Positions 1 to 11,601 of a stretch of DNA of 64,000 nucleotides are shown in pieces (position 1 is the first letter of the stretch; the number at the start of each line of letters is the position of its first letter). This stretch comes from Sphagnum magellanicum (lineage: Eukaryota > Streptophyta > Sphagnopsida > Sphagnales > Sphagnaceae). Location of the stretch: the NCBI GenBank assembly GCA_021904315.1, contig CM038914.1, positions 20,075,065 to 20,139,064 of the forward strand, read 5' to 3'. Both the position numbers and the translations under genes were made by a program. The notes beneath the pieces were generated by a model. It was not told the origin of the DNA and made no database searches. It was given only the letters and a program-made list of their open reading frames with translations.

Positions 1-3000
1 TACTTGGTTAGTACCCCTTTTTTTTTTCACTATTTTTTTTTGCATATTCTTGTTCTTGTAATAACCAATTCATGTTCAATGACATGAGCAACCTATTTTG
101 ATGTTTCTTTAAGAAAAATTTCAGAATTGTTGGGGATGTGTTCAGGCTTGTCATATTTATGGCATCAACTTGGATTTTTTTCCTTCCCAATTTATTATCT
201 TAATGCCATCCTAGATGGAAGCCACCATTGATCCGTTGGTTGCACACCAATATAAATCAATGGATGCAATGTTGGTGAATGAAAACCTCCTTTTCTTCTT
301 CCACACTTTTTAGTGGCACCATGACTTAACCTTGTAGTCACCTTTTTTTTTCACTCCTCTTGAGATGGTGTGGATGGTCCCAATTTACAACTACCAATTG
401 GGTACACTTTAAGATCATACTATTTTGATGTCAGGTACTTGAGTGGAATTACAATATTTCCAATTAATGGTTGTGTGGTAATCTATTTTTGTAAGTACAT
501 GGTAGTCACAACTTTTGTTTGGTAAAAACTTGGCATGCGGGAAATTGTGTCATGGAAAATAAACTATATGGAAATTTGTAAAATTTTTTAGAAAGATCTT
601 TGAGAAATATGTTTAGAAGTTTTAAAAAGTTTTTAGAACGATCCTTATAAAATATGCTTAATTTTTAAATTTAAAAAATAAAAATAAAAAATAAATTATA
701 TATATATATATAATTTAAAAACATTCTTAAAATTTTCATAAATAATAATTGAGAAAAGTTAATAAAACATGCAGTTAAAATAAACTTCTTTAAGAAGAAT
801 AGTTGGTGGAAGCTTTTAGAAGATGCTATAAGTGAAAATTTCTAAGATGTTATTAAGTAAAGAATTATAAAAAAATTATTTAGTGAAATTTTCCACAAAA
901 TAGATGATCTTTTAAAACATCCCATTTGATAATATAAGCAAAGGTCCAAAGGGCACCCCTTCAATCTTGCCAATGCAAGTTGTGGCCTTTGTATTTCTAG
1001 TTCATTTCATGCTTAATTTGTATCATGCTTTGTTTAAATAATAAAGTTTTTTAGTTCTTGTTCATCGTTAAGTTTTTTGTTTGTCAAATTTCTTAGTCTT
1101 TTCCAAGTTATATCATTGTTTTGTCCTTGACAAATTGCCCTTAAAACATTGCATTTGCCATGGATGGGAGTTTGTGTTTGTCCTTAAACAAAAGGCATGC
1201 TTGATGAACCATAAGAAGATCAATTCCAAACCTTCATGTCTACACTAAAATGAACAAGAAATTAAAAAGTGTGAAAGGAATTATAAATTGTTGCAACATA
1301 AACAACATATAATGAAATTGCCACAATCACTATAAGTGCCTTGTGATGAACCAATTGCTTTAAAGAAACGAAGGTCATGAGTGGATGCCAACATTGGCCT
1401 ACATGATGTTCTATTCTAATGCAATACCATTAATGATATGTAATTCTATCCACACCATAGAATTCCAAGAGAATTCTTTGTACTAAAATAGGATCATCAT
1501 TTTACTTGAAGGTCAATCATGAGTGAAAAACAATGGGTTAGTACTTATCAACTTGCAAATGAAAGGGATATGCTTCAAAGCTTGATATACCTCATTTCTA
1601 TGTCATTATGTCTATATAGTTTGTGAAAAAGACACTGAGAAATAGACATTATATTAGGCTAACACAACTATGAAAACCTTTGGTTGAAGTCTATTTGTAG
1701 GAACAACATTCACATATGTTGATGTAGGGTGAAATGCATGTTAATGCCTATAATTGGACATTTCAATGCCATAAGCAAGCATAAGTATGATGAACCATCT
1801 TTTGATAATCAAGATAGTTCACATTACTTTGATTTTTTTAATCAACTCTTGGGAAATTTCTTGCCATGCTTGTGTGTGATTGTGAATAACACAATAGACT
1901 TGGTGGCCACTAAGAGGTGGGTCACAAAGAGGAGGCATGCTATATATGGACAGTGAGTAACATAAGGATTGTTATCCATTATTAGATCCCAACATAAATC
2001 TTGGATTTGTGATCAAATCCTTTGAGGAATCTATGTTGTTCCTATCTTTCACATCACCTAGAACTTTAAATGATTTCCAACTTGCTTCACTTAAAGTGTT
2101 TTTCAATCTCACACATAATGTCCCTATCATGTGATAATGAGCTATGCATCTAGAGAACAAGAGCTTCCATTCTTTCCTCCAAGGAAAATCCATGTGTAGA
2201 GACTTTGTTAAGGTCATAGAAGCAACTTTATATGTAATTGAACCAATACTAAACATGGTTTCAACTCACATAGTAGAATCAAGTCGAATCAAACAAGAAG
2301 ACTCTTAGTTCTTGATATTGCAATTTTTTTGGTTAAAACCAAATTAAAAAAGAAGTTGCCAAACACAAAGATGGAGAAGTTAATCATCACAACAATACCA
2401 AGGACTAATAGCAAACCTTGGAAAATATGCAACAAATTGCTAAGATCTTTGAACCTTCTTGTAAACTTGTTCATTTGCTAGATTGAAGAGTCTTACTTTT
2501 CTATGATCAACTCATAGTTGTGTAAGTCTTTGAAAGGTCCTTATTAGCAAAATGTAGCAAAATTCCGAACATGTAGTAAAATTATTACATAGAACTTGTG
2601 CAAATCTAACCCAATTCTTTAGAGGAAATTGTGAAATGAGGGCATTAGATGAAGATGATGGTAACACCTACCACTTTCAAATATTCATATGCACATTGTG
2701 TTTGAGATCTATGATACATCTTTAATACATTGTTATGGAGACATGTAGTACGTCGAATGAAACTTATTGATACCCCTTGGAAAACATGTGGGCCCACCAT
2801 GAATCTCTTTTTCTTCCTTGGACTTTAAGCAACATATGGTATCCAATTTGTTTTTCATTTCACGTTCACCATATTGTGTTGATTTCACATCCTATAATGT
2901 AAATACTACATCTTAATTCAAGGGTTTTCCTTCATGTATTATGGTACGAAAATAACACAACCATCAATTTGCCCTCATGTCACTTTGTTGTTCATGGTAT

Positions 3001-3563
3001 TGATTTGGTTCAATAATAGCTTGATGTGAACATAACCTTAAAAAATGAAGCTTGTCTTTAATAATCATAAAACAGTGGTGTACTTCCAAAAAATGGTTGA
3101 TTTACTAATAGTTTGAAGAGTCCATTGTGTTTTGGGAAGAAGAAAATTGTGAAGTTCATTTGGTCCAATGATTTCAAAGGAATCACGGGAAACGAAAGAC
3201 AATTTTTGCACAAGTTTCAATTATGTTTGTAAATTAGGTCAACAACAACTATGATAGTTTTGATATAACCTTGTTTTGGGTTTTTGATGAATCAATGCAA
3301 CACAAGCTTAAATTGATTCAAGATTCCATCCACAAAAAACAACATAGGTTTGAATTGCCTTCTTCTTGGCTTTTTGTTTATACTCAAAACCAATATGTGA
3401 TCTTGTTTGGGGATTAGAAAATCCTTGAAAATTAAAAATAGATTTGTGTGTGGGTGTGTACCATAGAAAAGTAAAAGAGATGGTGGCATGGGCGATGGTG
3501 AGTGGTTTTGCAATGTTGAAGTTGTTCTAATTACATCCTTTGTGTTTTCACGATGAAAACAAC
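1..3563. other. AT-rich intergenic DNA, no gene seen
   Basis: No reading frame here resembles a known protein and all open frames are short. A run of alternating T and A lies near 696-712 inside a strongly A/T-biased stretch (about 640-900). Two short antisense frames at 1972-2256 and 2289-2474 have no recognisable domain and are treated as chance. The composition fits decayed repeat sequence, but I could not assign a family. Confidence 0.5.
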
Positions 3564-3646
3564 TATGATAGGAAGGCAAACTGATGCTTGGGTGGTACCA
3601 CTAGGATCCACCTCACCAAAATTCCAAGAAAGGTGTACCCACTTAA

Positions 3647-3652
<6 letters not shown>
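3564..3652 (+). repeat. Left arm of a dispersed inverted-repeat pair
   Basis: This segment and 4330-4415 are imperfect reverse complements. The shared core reads CTTGGGTGGTACCA on the + strand here and TGGTACCACCCAAG on the + strand at about 4378-4391. Similarity continues outward through GGCAAAC and a CCAAAATT block. The arms are about 85 bp and enclose roughly 680 bp of AT-rich DNA that starts with an (AT)n run. It may be a foldback or MITE-like element, or two separate insertions of one small repeat in opposite orientation. Confidence 0.55.

Positions 3653-3681
<29 letters not shown>
3651..3681. repeat. (AT)n microsatellite
   Basis: About 15 uninterrupted AT dinucleotides directly abut the left inverted-repeat arm. 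Confidence 0.95.
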
Positions 3682-3684
<3 letters not shown>

Positions 3685-4329
3685 GTGATTTTCACTATTG
3701 ACTTATCACATGGGCTTTGTGTTCCCCACCTATGTATACATTATGAAAAATTGTAAACATTTACATAGGTTACACAAATTATAGATTTATATTCCTAAAA
3801 TGTTTTTGGCATGTGTTCCTAAATTTTTTAATTTTTTATCATTAAGTGTTAAATTGCAACATTATAATTTTATTTTTATTTTTGATTTATCAATTATAGT
3901 CACTAAAGTATAGCTAAATTTTTTGATTGAAAAAATAAAAAATAAAAAATAAAAAATTTGTAAGCATGAATGCAATGAGCTTTCAAAACCTCTTCATCTT
4001 GACCTTAAAATATTATTCAAAAAGTTATGGTTGGCTCGATCCACTATCTATTAAACAAATAGAAAGGACTAGTTGAGAACCTCCTATAAATTAAATGCAA
4101 TAAAAAATTGAAAAAAAATTCTTTTAAGTTTTTGAACAAAGGAATTCTAAATGTTAGTTTTTAAAAAAAAATCTTTGACCACTGATTTGAAATATTCAAG
4201 TTAATTTTTTTGCAAATTCAATTGAAGTTTCAAGTTTTACATGACTAGAGAATTTTTTTTGATATAAAATTTAAAATGAAAAATATTCCTTATGTAACTT
4301 CTATGTTATTTTGAATAAATAAATAAATA

Positions 4330-4415
4330 AAGTTTGATGTTGGATGCATCTCAAAATTTTGGGATGTAACATTCTTACTGGTACCACCCAAGGACGGGTT
4401 TGCCTAAAAATCATA
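4330..4415 (-). repeat. Right arm of the inverted-repeat pair
   Basis: Reverse-complement partner of 3564-3652. On the - strand it runs through GGCAAACC, CTTGGGTGGTACCAG and CCCAAAATTTTGAGATG in the same order as the left arm. An (AAAT)n-type tract at 4316-4330 borders it. Confidence 0.55.
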
Positions 4416-4825
4416 ATGGCATCATATGTACTACTTTGATTTTTTCTTCTCTCTTTGTGTTTCCAGCTAGATTCTTTCATTTGGGCTTGAAGCATGAAGT
4501 AGAATAACCCAACACTTGTGATTTTTCAAGGCCCATTGTTTATTTGTTGCAAATCTATTTGTTAGATGTTGGTTGTAAATTTGCAATGGTTTGATCGTTG
4601 AGAAAGTTGGAACTTAAAAAGAGATTTCCTAGCTTGAGATTTGGTGGAAAGGAGATTGTTGAGATGATGTTGACTTAATCATTGCTATTAGTGAAGATGT
4701 GCATGTTTAGAAGGAAGATGCACTTGTGGTCATAGCAAGGGTGAAAAGACAAGGAATCTCAAGACAAGCTTGTTGGTGGTAGAAGATGGAATCCATTTTC
4801 GTATTAGGGTTTTTTTTTTTTTGTG

Positions 4826-4845
4826 TTGCAACATCCATGTTGCAA
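4826..4845. repeat. Perfect 9-bp palindrome with 2-nt loop
   Basis: TTGCAACAT, CC, ATGTTGCAA forms a perfect short hairpin or cruciform just after a T12 tract. It lies at the head of the tandem duplication described next. No function is assigned. Confidence 0.7.
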
Positions 4846-4867
4846 AATAGTAAGATCCTTTACTCAA

Positions 4868-5165
4868 AGGATTTTAGGGGAATATCTCCCTTGCTAAAAG
4901 ACAATGACAGGTGAAAGGAAGTAGCCAATAATTAGGGGTTTAGAATTTTAAGAGTAGGGAGGGAAGCCTTCTTTTTTTTGTTGTAATCTGCATTGTCAAA
5001 GTGCAGATTACAACAAGGATTTTAGTGGAGTAATTTTGCAATTTCAGTTGTCTTTGCTAAAGACAATGGCAAACAAAAGGAAATAGCCAAGAATTATGCA
5101 TTAGGGAGAAATACAAATATTCTAAGAGTAGGAAGGGAAGATTTTTGTTGTAAAATTTTCATTGC
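4868..5165 (+). repeat. Local tandem duplication, about 145-bp unit
   Basis: Two imperfect copies (about 4868-5010 and 5017-5165) share the order AGGATTTTAG, a block around CTAAAGACAATG, GGAAGTAGCCAA or its variant, AAGAGTAGG and a T-rich end with TTGTTGTAA. Divergence is substantial, so the duplication is old. The hairpin at 4978-5016 lies at the junction. Confidence 0.6.
4978..5016. repeat. Perfect 15-bp stem, 9-nt loop hairpin
   Basis: TTGTTGTAATCTGCA and its exact complement TGCAGATTACAACAA flank the loop TTGTCAAAG. A T8 run precedes it. It could be a recombination by-product of the local tandem duplication. It is too short to be a typical plant miRNA precursor. Confidence 0.75.
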
Positions 5166-5463
5166 ACATTGCAAGGTTGCATGCCTCATGAAATAGAATC
5201 ATTTATCACAATACGAGAGTCAGGTGTCATTGATTTGGTTTTTCCTGCCTTTTTATCTTGTTGTTTCATGATGGTGGCAGCATAATTTCATCAGTTGGAA
5301 ACTTATTGTGCATTTTCAACAACCATCTTGAATGATTATTTCTGTTCAATCCTACAAAAAGGATGAGATCTATGTTGAGAGACTCAATATCTGAGACACG
5401 GAGAATTATGTTACTAAGTTTATGGAAAGGCATAAGATGTAGGTAGGGGCCAACCAGCAGCCA

Positions 5464-7429
5464 TGGCAAGCACATTGCAAATGGTGTCTAGGGGAGAATG
5501 CCATGGTGTCTCCGCATTGACTCAAAGACATCTGAGCTTGGAAGGAATCCAGTTTCCATGCTTTTCCCTTTGAGCATCAAGGACTCCCAAAGATCTGAAA
5601 GGTACCATAGATTTGCTACTTCTTCAATATTTGGCATTCTGTTTTTAGTCCCTAGCTTTTGAGGTTTCGCATATGTCAGTGTTTGCATGCTATTAGCAAG
5701 TCTCTTCTTATCTGTGGAGCAAGTATTGAAGAAGTTATGCAGTCTTGCAGCAATAGAGAAAGCTGTTATCAAGTCTGACTTGGGCCTCACATCAAGCAAT
5801 GATGGGAATGTGATCAGACTCAATGTCCGATAACTCAGTGCAGATAGGAGGAATGTTTATTTTTCTTCACATCACAATGAAGTGCTAATCTTTCTGTGCA
5901 GATAATCATTTTAGACTCACAAAGAATGGACATGTTGTCCATGGAACATTTGAGGAGGAAATACATTAAAGTATTTTGTGATGAGTTTCACACACTCAGG
6001 TGTGGACGCTAGATAACCAACTGCACACTATTGTAACCCAGATGGAATAACCCTTTGATGGATCATGGAAGCAGGCAGTTTATAATCTGCTGCACGGTAT
6101 GCAATGCTGGTTGAATGTGGGCCATATGCATTGTTGGGAACTGCCATTAAGGCTGCATGATTTCTATTTTGCAGGAACTTTTGAAACTGGTCTCAAAACT
6201 TACAGAAGATGGCAAGGTTTGCTGCCTTCCAGGACAAGTAGTTTCTTTGTTGGGACCATTTGATGCACTGCCATGGTAAATGATCCAATAGCTTCTGTGC
6301 AAGGAACATACACTTACTGGGGCTGCTGATGCTTCAATTGATTGGAGAATCAAAATACTATGAACAGATTTTGCAACCTGAAACTGGTAAGTCTTGTCCT
6401 CTTTAGGTTGTAGATCACAATGCAGGAAACAGTAAAGAATATTGAATATCTGTTACATTTGTAAGGGACTGTGCCACTGTTTAGCATGGATGGACAACCA
6501 CTCTCCTCCTCTGAAAGATCCCTTATGTTACTCTCTGTTGAATTTCCTGAGTTGTGGAGATTTGGGAGTAATGGGATGGCAGGTGGCATTGTGAAATGTG
6601 AGGAGATGTAATCAAAGTATATGACAAACTTGAAAAGGTTGTTTTGCTTCTCTGTCATTTTTCTACCAGTATGCACTGTATCAGTGCACATACTTTTGTG
6701 CTGGCTTCTATTTGTTGGGTAGCTAGCTTCTTTGATAATTCATTTGTGGCAAGCTTAGACATGCTGCTTGCACCACAGGACCATGTTGTTGGATATACAT
6801 GCCCAGTACTCTCCCATGAACATGACAGAATTCTTTTGCTCTGTCGGCAATAGGAAAAGAAGCTCTCTGCTGACAATGTGAAGGACTTGTCTGAGGATAT
6901 CCAGGTACAATTATCAAGCTTTTTCATATTCATATTCAATGAGGATTGAGTATATTATATGTAATTTGGTTTGAGGATGGTCATGCTAGTGACACAGAGT
7001 TGCACTAGATACATTCGAATCATCACCTATACATTCTATTATGCGTATTGAGTGTTCTGAGGTGGTTAAGAAAATAGGTTTGTTTCATGCCCAAAATTAG
7101 ACTACACCTTGAATTCTTTGTCTATCCACCAATGTTTCTGAAACTTACTGATGAGTACAGTGAGAAGATGGAGACCCTTTTCAAGCACAAGGAGAAGTTG
7201 ACCTACTGCTACAACTTTCCCTAATAATGTTTCAAGAGGTTTGCTAACTGTCATCAGTTGACATGGCTGATCCTTTAAGACTTGTGAATGGGACTGGTGC
7301 AAAACCAGTCTGTGGTTCTGTACATCTTTTTGTATTGCACACTGCCTTGCTTGTGTCTTGAATTGTGTGGGAGAAAGAGAGACTGATTGTGAACATGATT
7401 CTGTTTTGCAGGAATTGACTCTTGCCTGA
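5464..7429 (+). pseudogene. Ribosome recycling factor (organellar type), intron-containing pseudogene
   Basis: Ribosome recycling factor releases ribosomes from mRNA after termination; plants carry a nuclear-encoded plastid form. A possible transit-peptide start is ATG at 5464 (MASTLQMVS..., S/R-rich, frameshifted near 5560). Recognisable exon remnants follow in family order. About 5743-5853 gives AIEKAVIKSDLGLTSSNDG then VIRLNV and, after a stop, LSADRR. 6175-6216 gives ELLKLVSKLTEDGK with a tttgcag acceptor. 6583-6637 gives VAL-stop-NV and, after a 2-nt deletion, DVIKVYDKLEK. 6854-6904 gives EKKLSADNVKDLSEDIQ between AG and GT. 7141-7200 gives KLTDEYSEKMETLFKHKEK. A final 6-codon exon ELTLA-stop may lie at 7412-7429 after ttttgcag. 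Stops at 5831 (TAA) and 6592 (TGA), the 2-nt deletion and a lost acceptor before 7141 show it is dead. The N-terminal half of the mature protein is missing or unrecognisable. Retained introns mean a DNA-level duplicate, not a retrocopy. The antisense 111-codon frame at 5488-5823 is its shadow. Confidence 0.82.
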
Positions 7430-7500
7430 GAAAAACTGCCACCAGTATCTGGATGATGGCAAAAATCCAGAGACACTACATAAAGTTCAATTCTGATAGT

Positions 7501-7804
7501 TGGGAGGTGACAAGCAACAAGTTGATAAAGCTCACTGTGAAATGCAGAATAGCTTCCTGAATTCATATTCCCCTGATCATGTAGAAATTCAATGCACTTT
7601 GTTGTTGACAAAGCATCATCATGCACAATGATGATTCACTGTATTGGATGTTGAAAATCCAATACAGTATGTGGGAGGTAACAAGCAACTAGTTGATAAA
7701 GCTCAGTGTGAAATTCAGAAGAGCTTCCTGAATTCATATTCCCTTGATTATGTGGAAATTCAATGCACTTTGTTGTTGACAAAGCATCATCATGCACAAT
7801 GATG
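7501..7804 (+). repeat. Tandem duplication, 171-bp offset
   Basis: Copies 7501-7633 and 7672-7804 are about 90 percent identical by eye. Each runs from TGGGAGGT through GTTGATAAAGCTCA, CTTCCTGAATTCATATTCCC and CTTTGTTGTTGACAAAG to CATGCACAATGATG. Each copy carries the small inverted repeat CTTTGT/ACAAAG. This is a recent local event just downstream of the ribosome recycling factor relic. The 174-codon antisense frame over 7102-7626 crosses both and is not believed. Confidence 0.9.
7638..7668. repeat. Perfect 11-bp hairpin in the duplication spacer
   Basis: ACTGTATTGGA and TCCAATACAGT flank a 9-nt loop. It sits exactly in the 38-bp spacer between the two duplicated copies and in neither copy. 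Confidence 0.8.
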
Positions 7805-8739
7805 CTACACTGCAAATGATGATGCACTGTTTGTATTGTTTGATTCCTGGAGTGTTGATGGAAGTGGCATGGTGGTGTGCATTGCTCAACAACTAGACTC
7901 TGAGCTATGCTAGTGTAGACAGCTGAAACCTAAGCCTGATATCTGAGTGAGAAAAAACCACAGAGAAGTTAACTATCCAAGCTCAGTTAGCAAATGCCCA
8001 TTAGCAGTGGAACAGAGTAGTACTTAGGTTGATACTTGGAACAGAGCTGGGTCTTTGGAAGAAATCAATTTCAGTGTTCACAAAGGTTTTCATGGGGACA
8101 ATTGTTTGTCAACAACAGGTCTGTCAGTGATTCTGCATCAGTCTATGGCCATCTCATAACATTGGAATCTCACACTTATTGTGGATTTGATCCTTTACTT
8201 CTTCTTTATCTGAATTGACAATTACATCCAAAGTGGCAGACTTGATACCATGTCTACAGCATTGATGCAGGACTTCACTGTTTGTGTTCAAACATTGAAA
8301 CTGCTTCCACTGTTATCTTATGAATCTTCACCACAAATGTGGTACTTAGCACATTTTGGCAATTCCACAAATATTTGCAGATGCAAGCTGACAAAAAACT
8401 AAGTAGCTATTTACAGAAAGCTGCTATGGCGGCCAGAGTTCCTTGACAACTTGTGACAATCTGGTTGTTTGTAAGACAGTTTTAAGCACCAGGGATTTCT
8501 GGCTCCTCCTCATCAACTATATTTCCAACAGGTGGTTCAATCTTCATACCCACATCTTTACTGTAGTCTCCATCCACCGTACCAGCAGCAAGAAATGGTC
8601 ACTTTGCTGTTTAATGGTCTAAACTCACCTTTTGAAAGAAGCTGGAAAAGCAAGGAGGCTTCGATGACAAACCAGACTGCCTCCTTGCTGAATCAACTTG
8701 CATGCATGTCATCAGATAGTCATGATTTCTACCAAATGT
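7805..8739. other. Unassigned stretch, balanced composition
   Basis: Composition is less AT-skewed than the flanking repeats. I see no convincing exon. The frames at 8036-8218 and 8532-8741 have no family resemblance and lack clear splice context. It may be intron or UTR of an unidentified transcription unit. Confidence 0.35.
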
Positions 8740-9240
8740 GAAGGATCAACATCACGATCCATCTGTCTTTCTTCTTCTTTCTTCATGTGTAGTATCGATC
8801 GCCGAGTCTCTGGAATTTCTTATGAGTAAAACAATAGAACGCTCCAAAACTACATACCCGATCTCGCTACCTGATCTATTTCTCGGGTTTGTTTTGTTCC
8901 CGATGCGCAGAGGTGAGAGACTTCCAGCGGCGGCAAAGGGCAGCACCACCAGTGAGCGAATTTCTACTGACATTTTCTTCTTACTCACCACCCTTCTTGC
9001 CTGCCCTTTGAGCTTCGCTCGTTCTTGCCTACTCTTGCTTACCAACATAGTGGCCGGCATCGAGTAGAGGAGATCGCTTCGAACTTAGCAGCAACAAACG
9101 CAGATACCAAAACATCGCGCGCGAGAATCTTCCTCCACGAAACCCTAATTTCCCAAAACCCTAATTTCACTCCTTCAAAACTTGCGCAGCCGACCTAAGA
9201 TTTTTCTTGCGTATATGAACGGCTCCCCGCCGTTGCAGAT
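8740..9240. promoter_or_regulatory. GC-richer island with two telo-box motifs, candidate promoter
   Basis: CpG and GC content rise sharply here; for example a CGCGCG-type stretch lies near 9116-9122. Two AAACCCTAA motifs occur at 9140-9148 and 9156-9164. This motif is common near transcription starts of plant housekeeping and translation-related genes. Frames stay open on both strands (+ 8738-9067 and - 8752-9060) with no recognisable protein, so neither is called. Gene-like sequence lies on both sides, so a bidirectional promoter is possible. This is inference; no TATA box was used to fix a start. Confidence 0.4.
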
Positions 9241-11601
9241 CAATATGTTGAACTACACACTGTCGCAGTATTTGTCTTTAAATCGTTTTGTATGGTCGCT
9301 ATTCTGGAAGTCTGTGTTCATGGTTTTACACTTCTTGTTGTTTGGGGTTGTTAAGGACCGATGATGTTTTGTATGCTACTTTCCTAGAAGCAGACTTAAA
9401 TATGAACCAGTTCTCGTAACTTGCCTTCAGATGTGGATTTCTTATCTTGGGTTTCTGATGTATGGGTCCTGTGTTCTATTGTACGTCTGAACATATGACC
9501 TTCGTCTGTGGGTCTTCTTGCTGCGGCTCTGATTGTTTCTAGAAGCCTTCTGAGGGTTTTTTCTGTTTCTGCTTGAGGGTACTTCTTTTGAAGGATGCAG
9601 AGCAAGTGTAGATAGATCGGGTTGGCCGATGATTATACCAGTATTTGCTACTCTTGATGGTGCACGTTTTTGGCACCAGCTGATTAGACACAATACCACT
9701 AAGATCGATGAGGCCTTATTGTGTTGGTCTTCTTACGGTTTCTGTGTTGATCTGCCTCTTCTTGTCGTACCCCAAAAACTGGGGTGTGAAATAGCTGCCT
9801 ATGAGGAAAAGAATCGTATCGATGTGTGTGCTTCGAGTCCAGTGGGACTGTGAAGAAAGAACTGATCTTCTCTCTGAGGCATTGCTATTCTCGTCTCCTG
9901 TAACTCTCTTCCACACCCTTTTGGTGTTCTTCTATGGGTTCCTTGGCTGGAGCAGTAAAGATTACGAGTGCTGCACAATGCTCCCCGGGCAGCTCTGATC
10001 TCTAAGGAAGAGTGCGCCCTAAGCATGTGCTAGAGAAACCTCCTGCTCCGTGTTACTTGCTTTGTGCTTTCTTTTCCACATCGCAAGTGTCTTTAAGTGC
10101 AGGTATATTTCAGTCCGCAATGAAGAAATCTGCAAGGATTTGTGTAGTAACAGTATATTTGATGATCATTTGTTTTGTGCATTTCTTGATCTGTAAGCTG
10201 TCATCGCATGCACATTTTGTAGTCATTTTTAAGTCCTCGGAAATCTTTGATGTTGTTTCCTTCAGTCTCATCCATATGGAGTCTTCTGTATTTCTGCAGC
10301 TATTCAACACTTGAATCCCTGGCCAAGTCTGCCAAGTTAGTCATGTGAAGATATGAATCGGTGTGCGGATCCATTGCAATCTTGTAGTTGAGAGAAGTGT
10401 TCAGACCGCAGGCCTAGAATTCAAATACCACATGAACTTCTTCTGTAAGAAAATTGGAGAGCCAGTTTCATTATTGCAAACCCCATGAAGATTGAAATTA
10501 TAATCAGGAAATGATATAAACAAAAAAGAGTTCCAAATTACTTGCACCTTGTTTGACTGCAAAGTTCTTAAGGAGATCTCTTTATGATCTCCCATTGATC
10601 ATATTGAAGCCCTGGTGCATCTTCTTCAATAGATTGCAAATTCAGAGGGCGGAGAATAGGTGCGCAAGTCTCAGAATCCCAAGCAACAATTTTGCTAATG
10701 CTTCGTTCCCACAACCCTCTTCGTCTGCTGTTTCATTTTGTGATATCTTCACCGTTTCTGTGTTCCCTTTCTCCTCCCTAGCAAGCGGGAAAAATATATC
10801 AAGTGTTAACAAAAGCAAGAAAACAGTTCATTCCTTGGTGTGAATGAGAAGCCTACCCGAAAAAGAAGTATTTATTCACCTCTCAAATCTTCTGAGCATG
10901 CCTGCGAATCACATCGCAAGTTCGATTTATGTAGGCAAAGAGATGGAAGTTTAAGACTGATATCCACAAAAGCCCTACCCTTGTATCTACTGTGCGGACA
11001 GGTGCGTGGCCAGAGAGATATGAACAGAAACGTTTCTCAACATTAAACTTCAATGAGGAGGAAACCCAGAAACAGGCAAAGGGCGCACTTACATCTTGTT
11101 GTGTATGAATGTGCAAAAGTTCTTTAACATGGAAACATTTCTGTGGTCTGAGGACATACTTAGAACTTCTAAAACTTGACACACATCCTGTTGTGCAAAA
11201 GTTCCTTACTATGGACACTTTTTCGAGGGTCTGAGAACACACTTAGATCCTGTAGTGTGTATTTCTATGCAAAAGTTGCTGTGACCTGCAACAATCAAAG
11301 GTTGAAGTGGGGATAAGAATTACCTAGAAATGCAGTTTACTGTCATTTCTGAAGTATCAGAAGAGCCTTTATTAAAACTCACTACTCCTTTCATGCATTA
11401 GCATGAAATTTATCATTTCTTGTTGTCATTTGCGTATCTGTATATTTTTGATTTGAACATTAGCTTTGCTTCTATGTTTATTTTCATTTATAAATGTTTT
11501 TCAAAATGATGAGGAATTCTCATTGAGGATGTATATCAACTTCATGTCTGTGTTGGTAGGGTAATCATCTGCTATAGTCACAACAGCACACAGTGGTTTA
11601 C
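9241..11601. other. Gene-like block without an assignable protein
   Basis: Composition is near-balanced and several medium frames exist on both strands: + 9629-9853 (74 codons, begins MIIPVFATLDG), + 10553-10843, + 10840-11046, - 10883-11242. None matches a family I know. A GGACAG/GTGCGT donor-like site lies near 10999 on +. A GCTAG/GGAGG acceptor-like site lies near 10780 on -. I take the block as introns and exons of one or two unidentified genes, or their relics. Confidence 0.35.
11091..11280 (+). repeat. Short tandem repeat, two and a half units
   Basis: Segments starting near 11091, 11183 and 11245 share ACATCYTGTTGTG, GCAAAAGTT and GGTCTGAGRACAYACTTAG in the same order. Unit lengths are unequal (about 92 and 62 bp), which suggests duplication followed by deletion. 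Confidence 0.6.

Noticed and set aside
5345-5395. RRF N-terminal exon (FN...SML region)
   Set aside because: Some resemblance to the FNSIRTGRANPSML motif, but the match needs gaps and lies upstream of the likely start; left out of the pseudogene.
5488-5823. 111-codon antisense frame with protein-like appearance
   Set aside because: It is the complement of the RRF transit-peptide and exon region on the + strand, where homology is clear.
7102-7626. 174-codon antisense frame
   Set aside because: Overlaps the RRF 3' exon and one unit of a tandem duplication; no domain.
8738-9067. Overlapping 100-plus-codon frames on both strands
   Set aside because: High GC lowers stop frequency; neither has a recognisable domain and both cannot be real.
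10546-10780. - strand exon with acceptor at 10780 continuing the cysteine-rich exon
   Set aside because: In the phase required it stops after about 14 codons, and the protein-like part (KIVAWDSETC...) lies beyond that stop; not strong enough to call.
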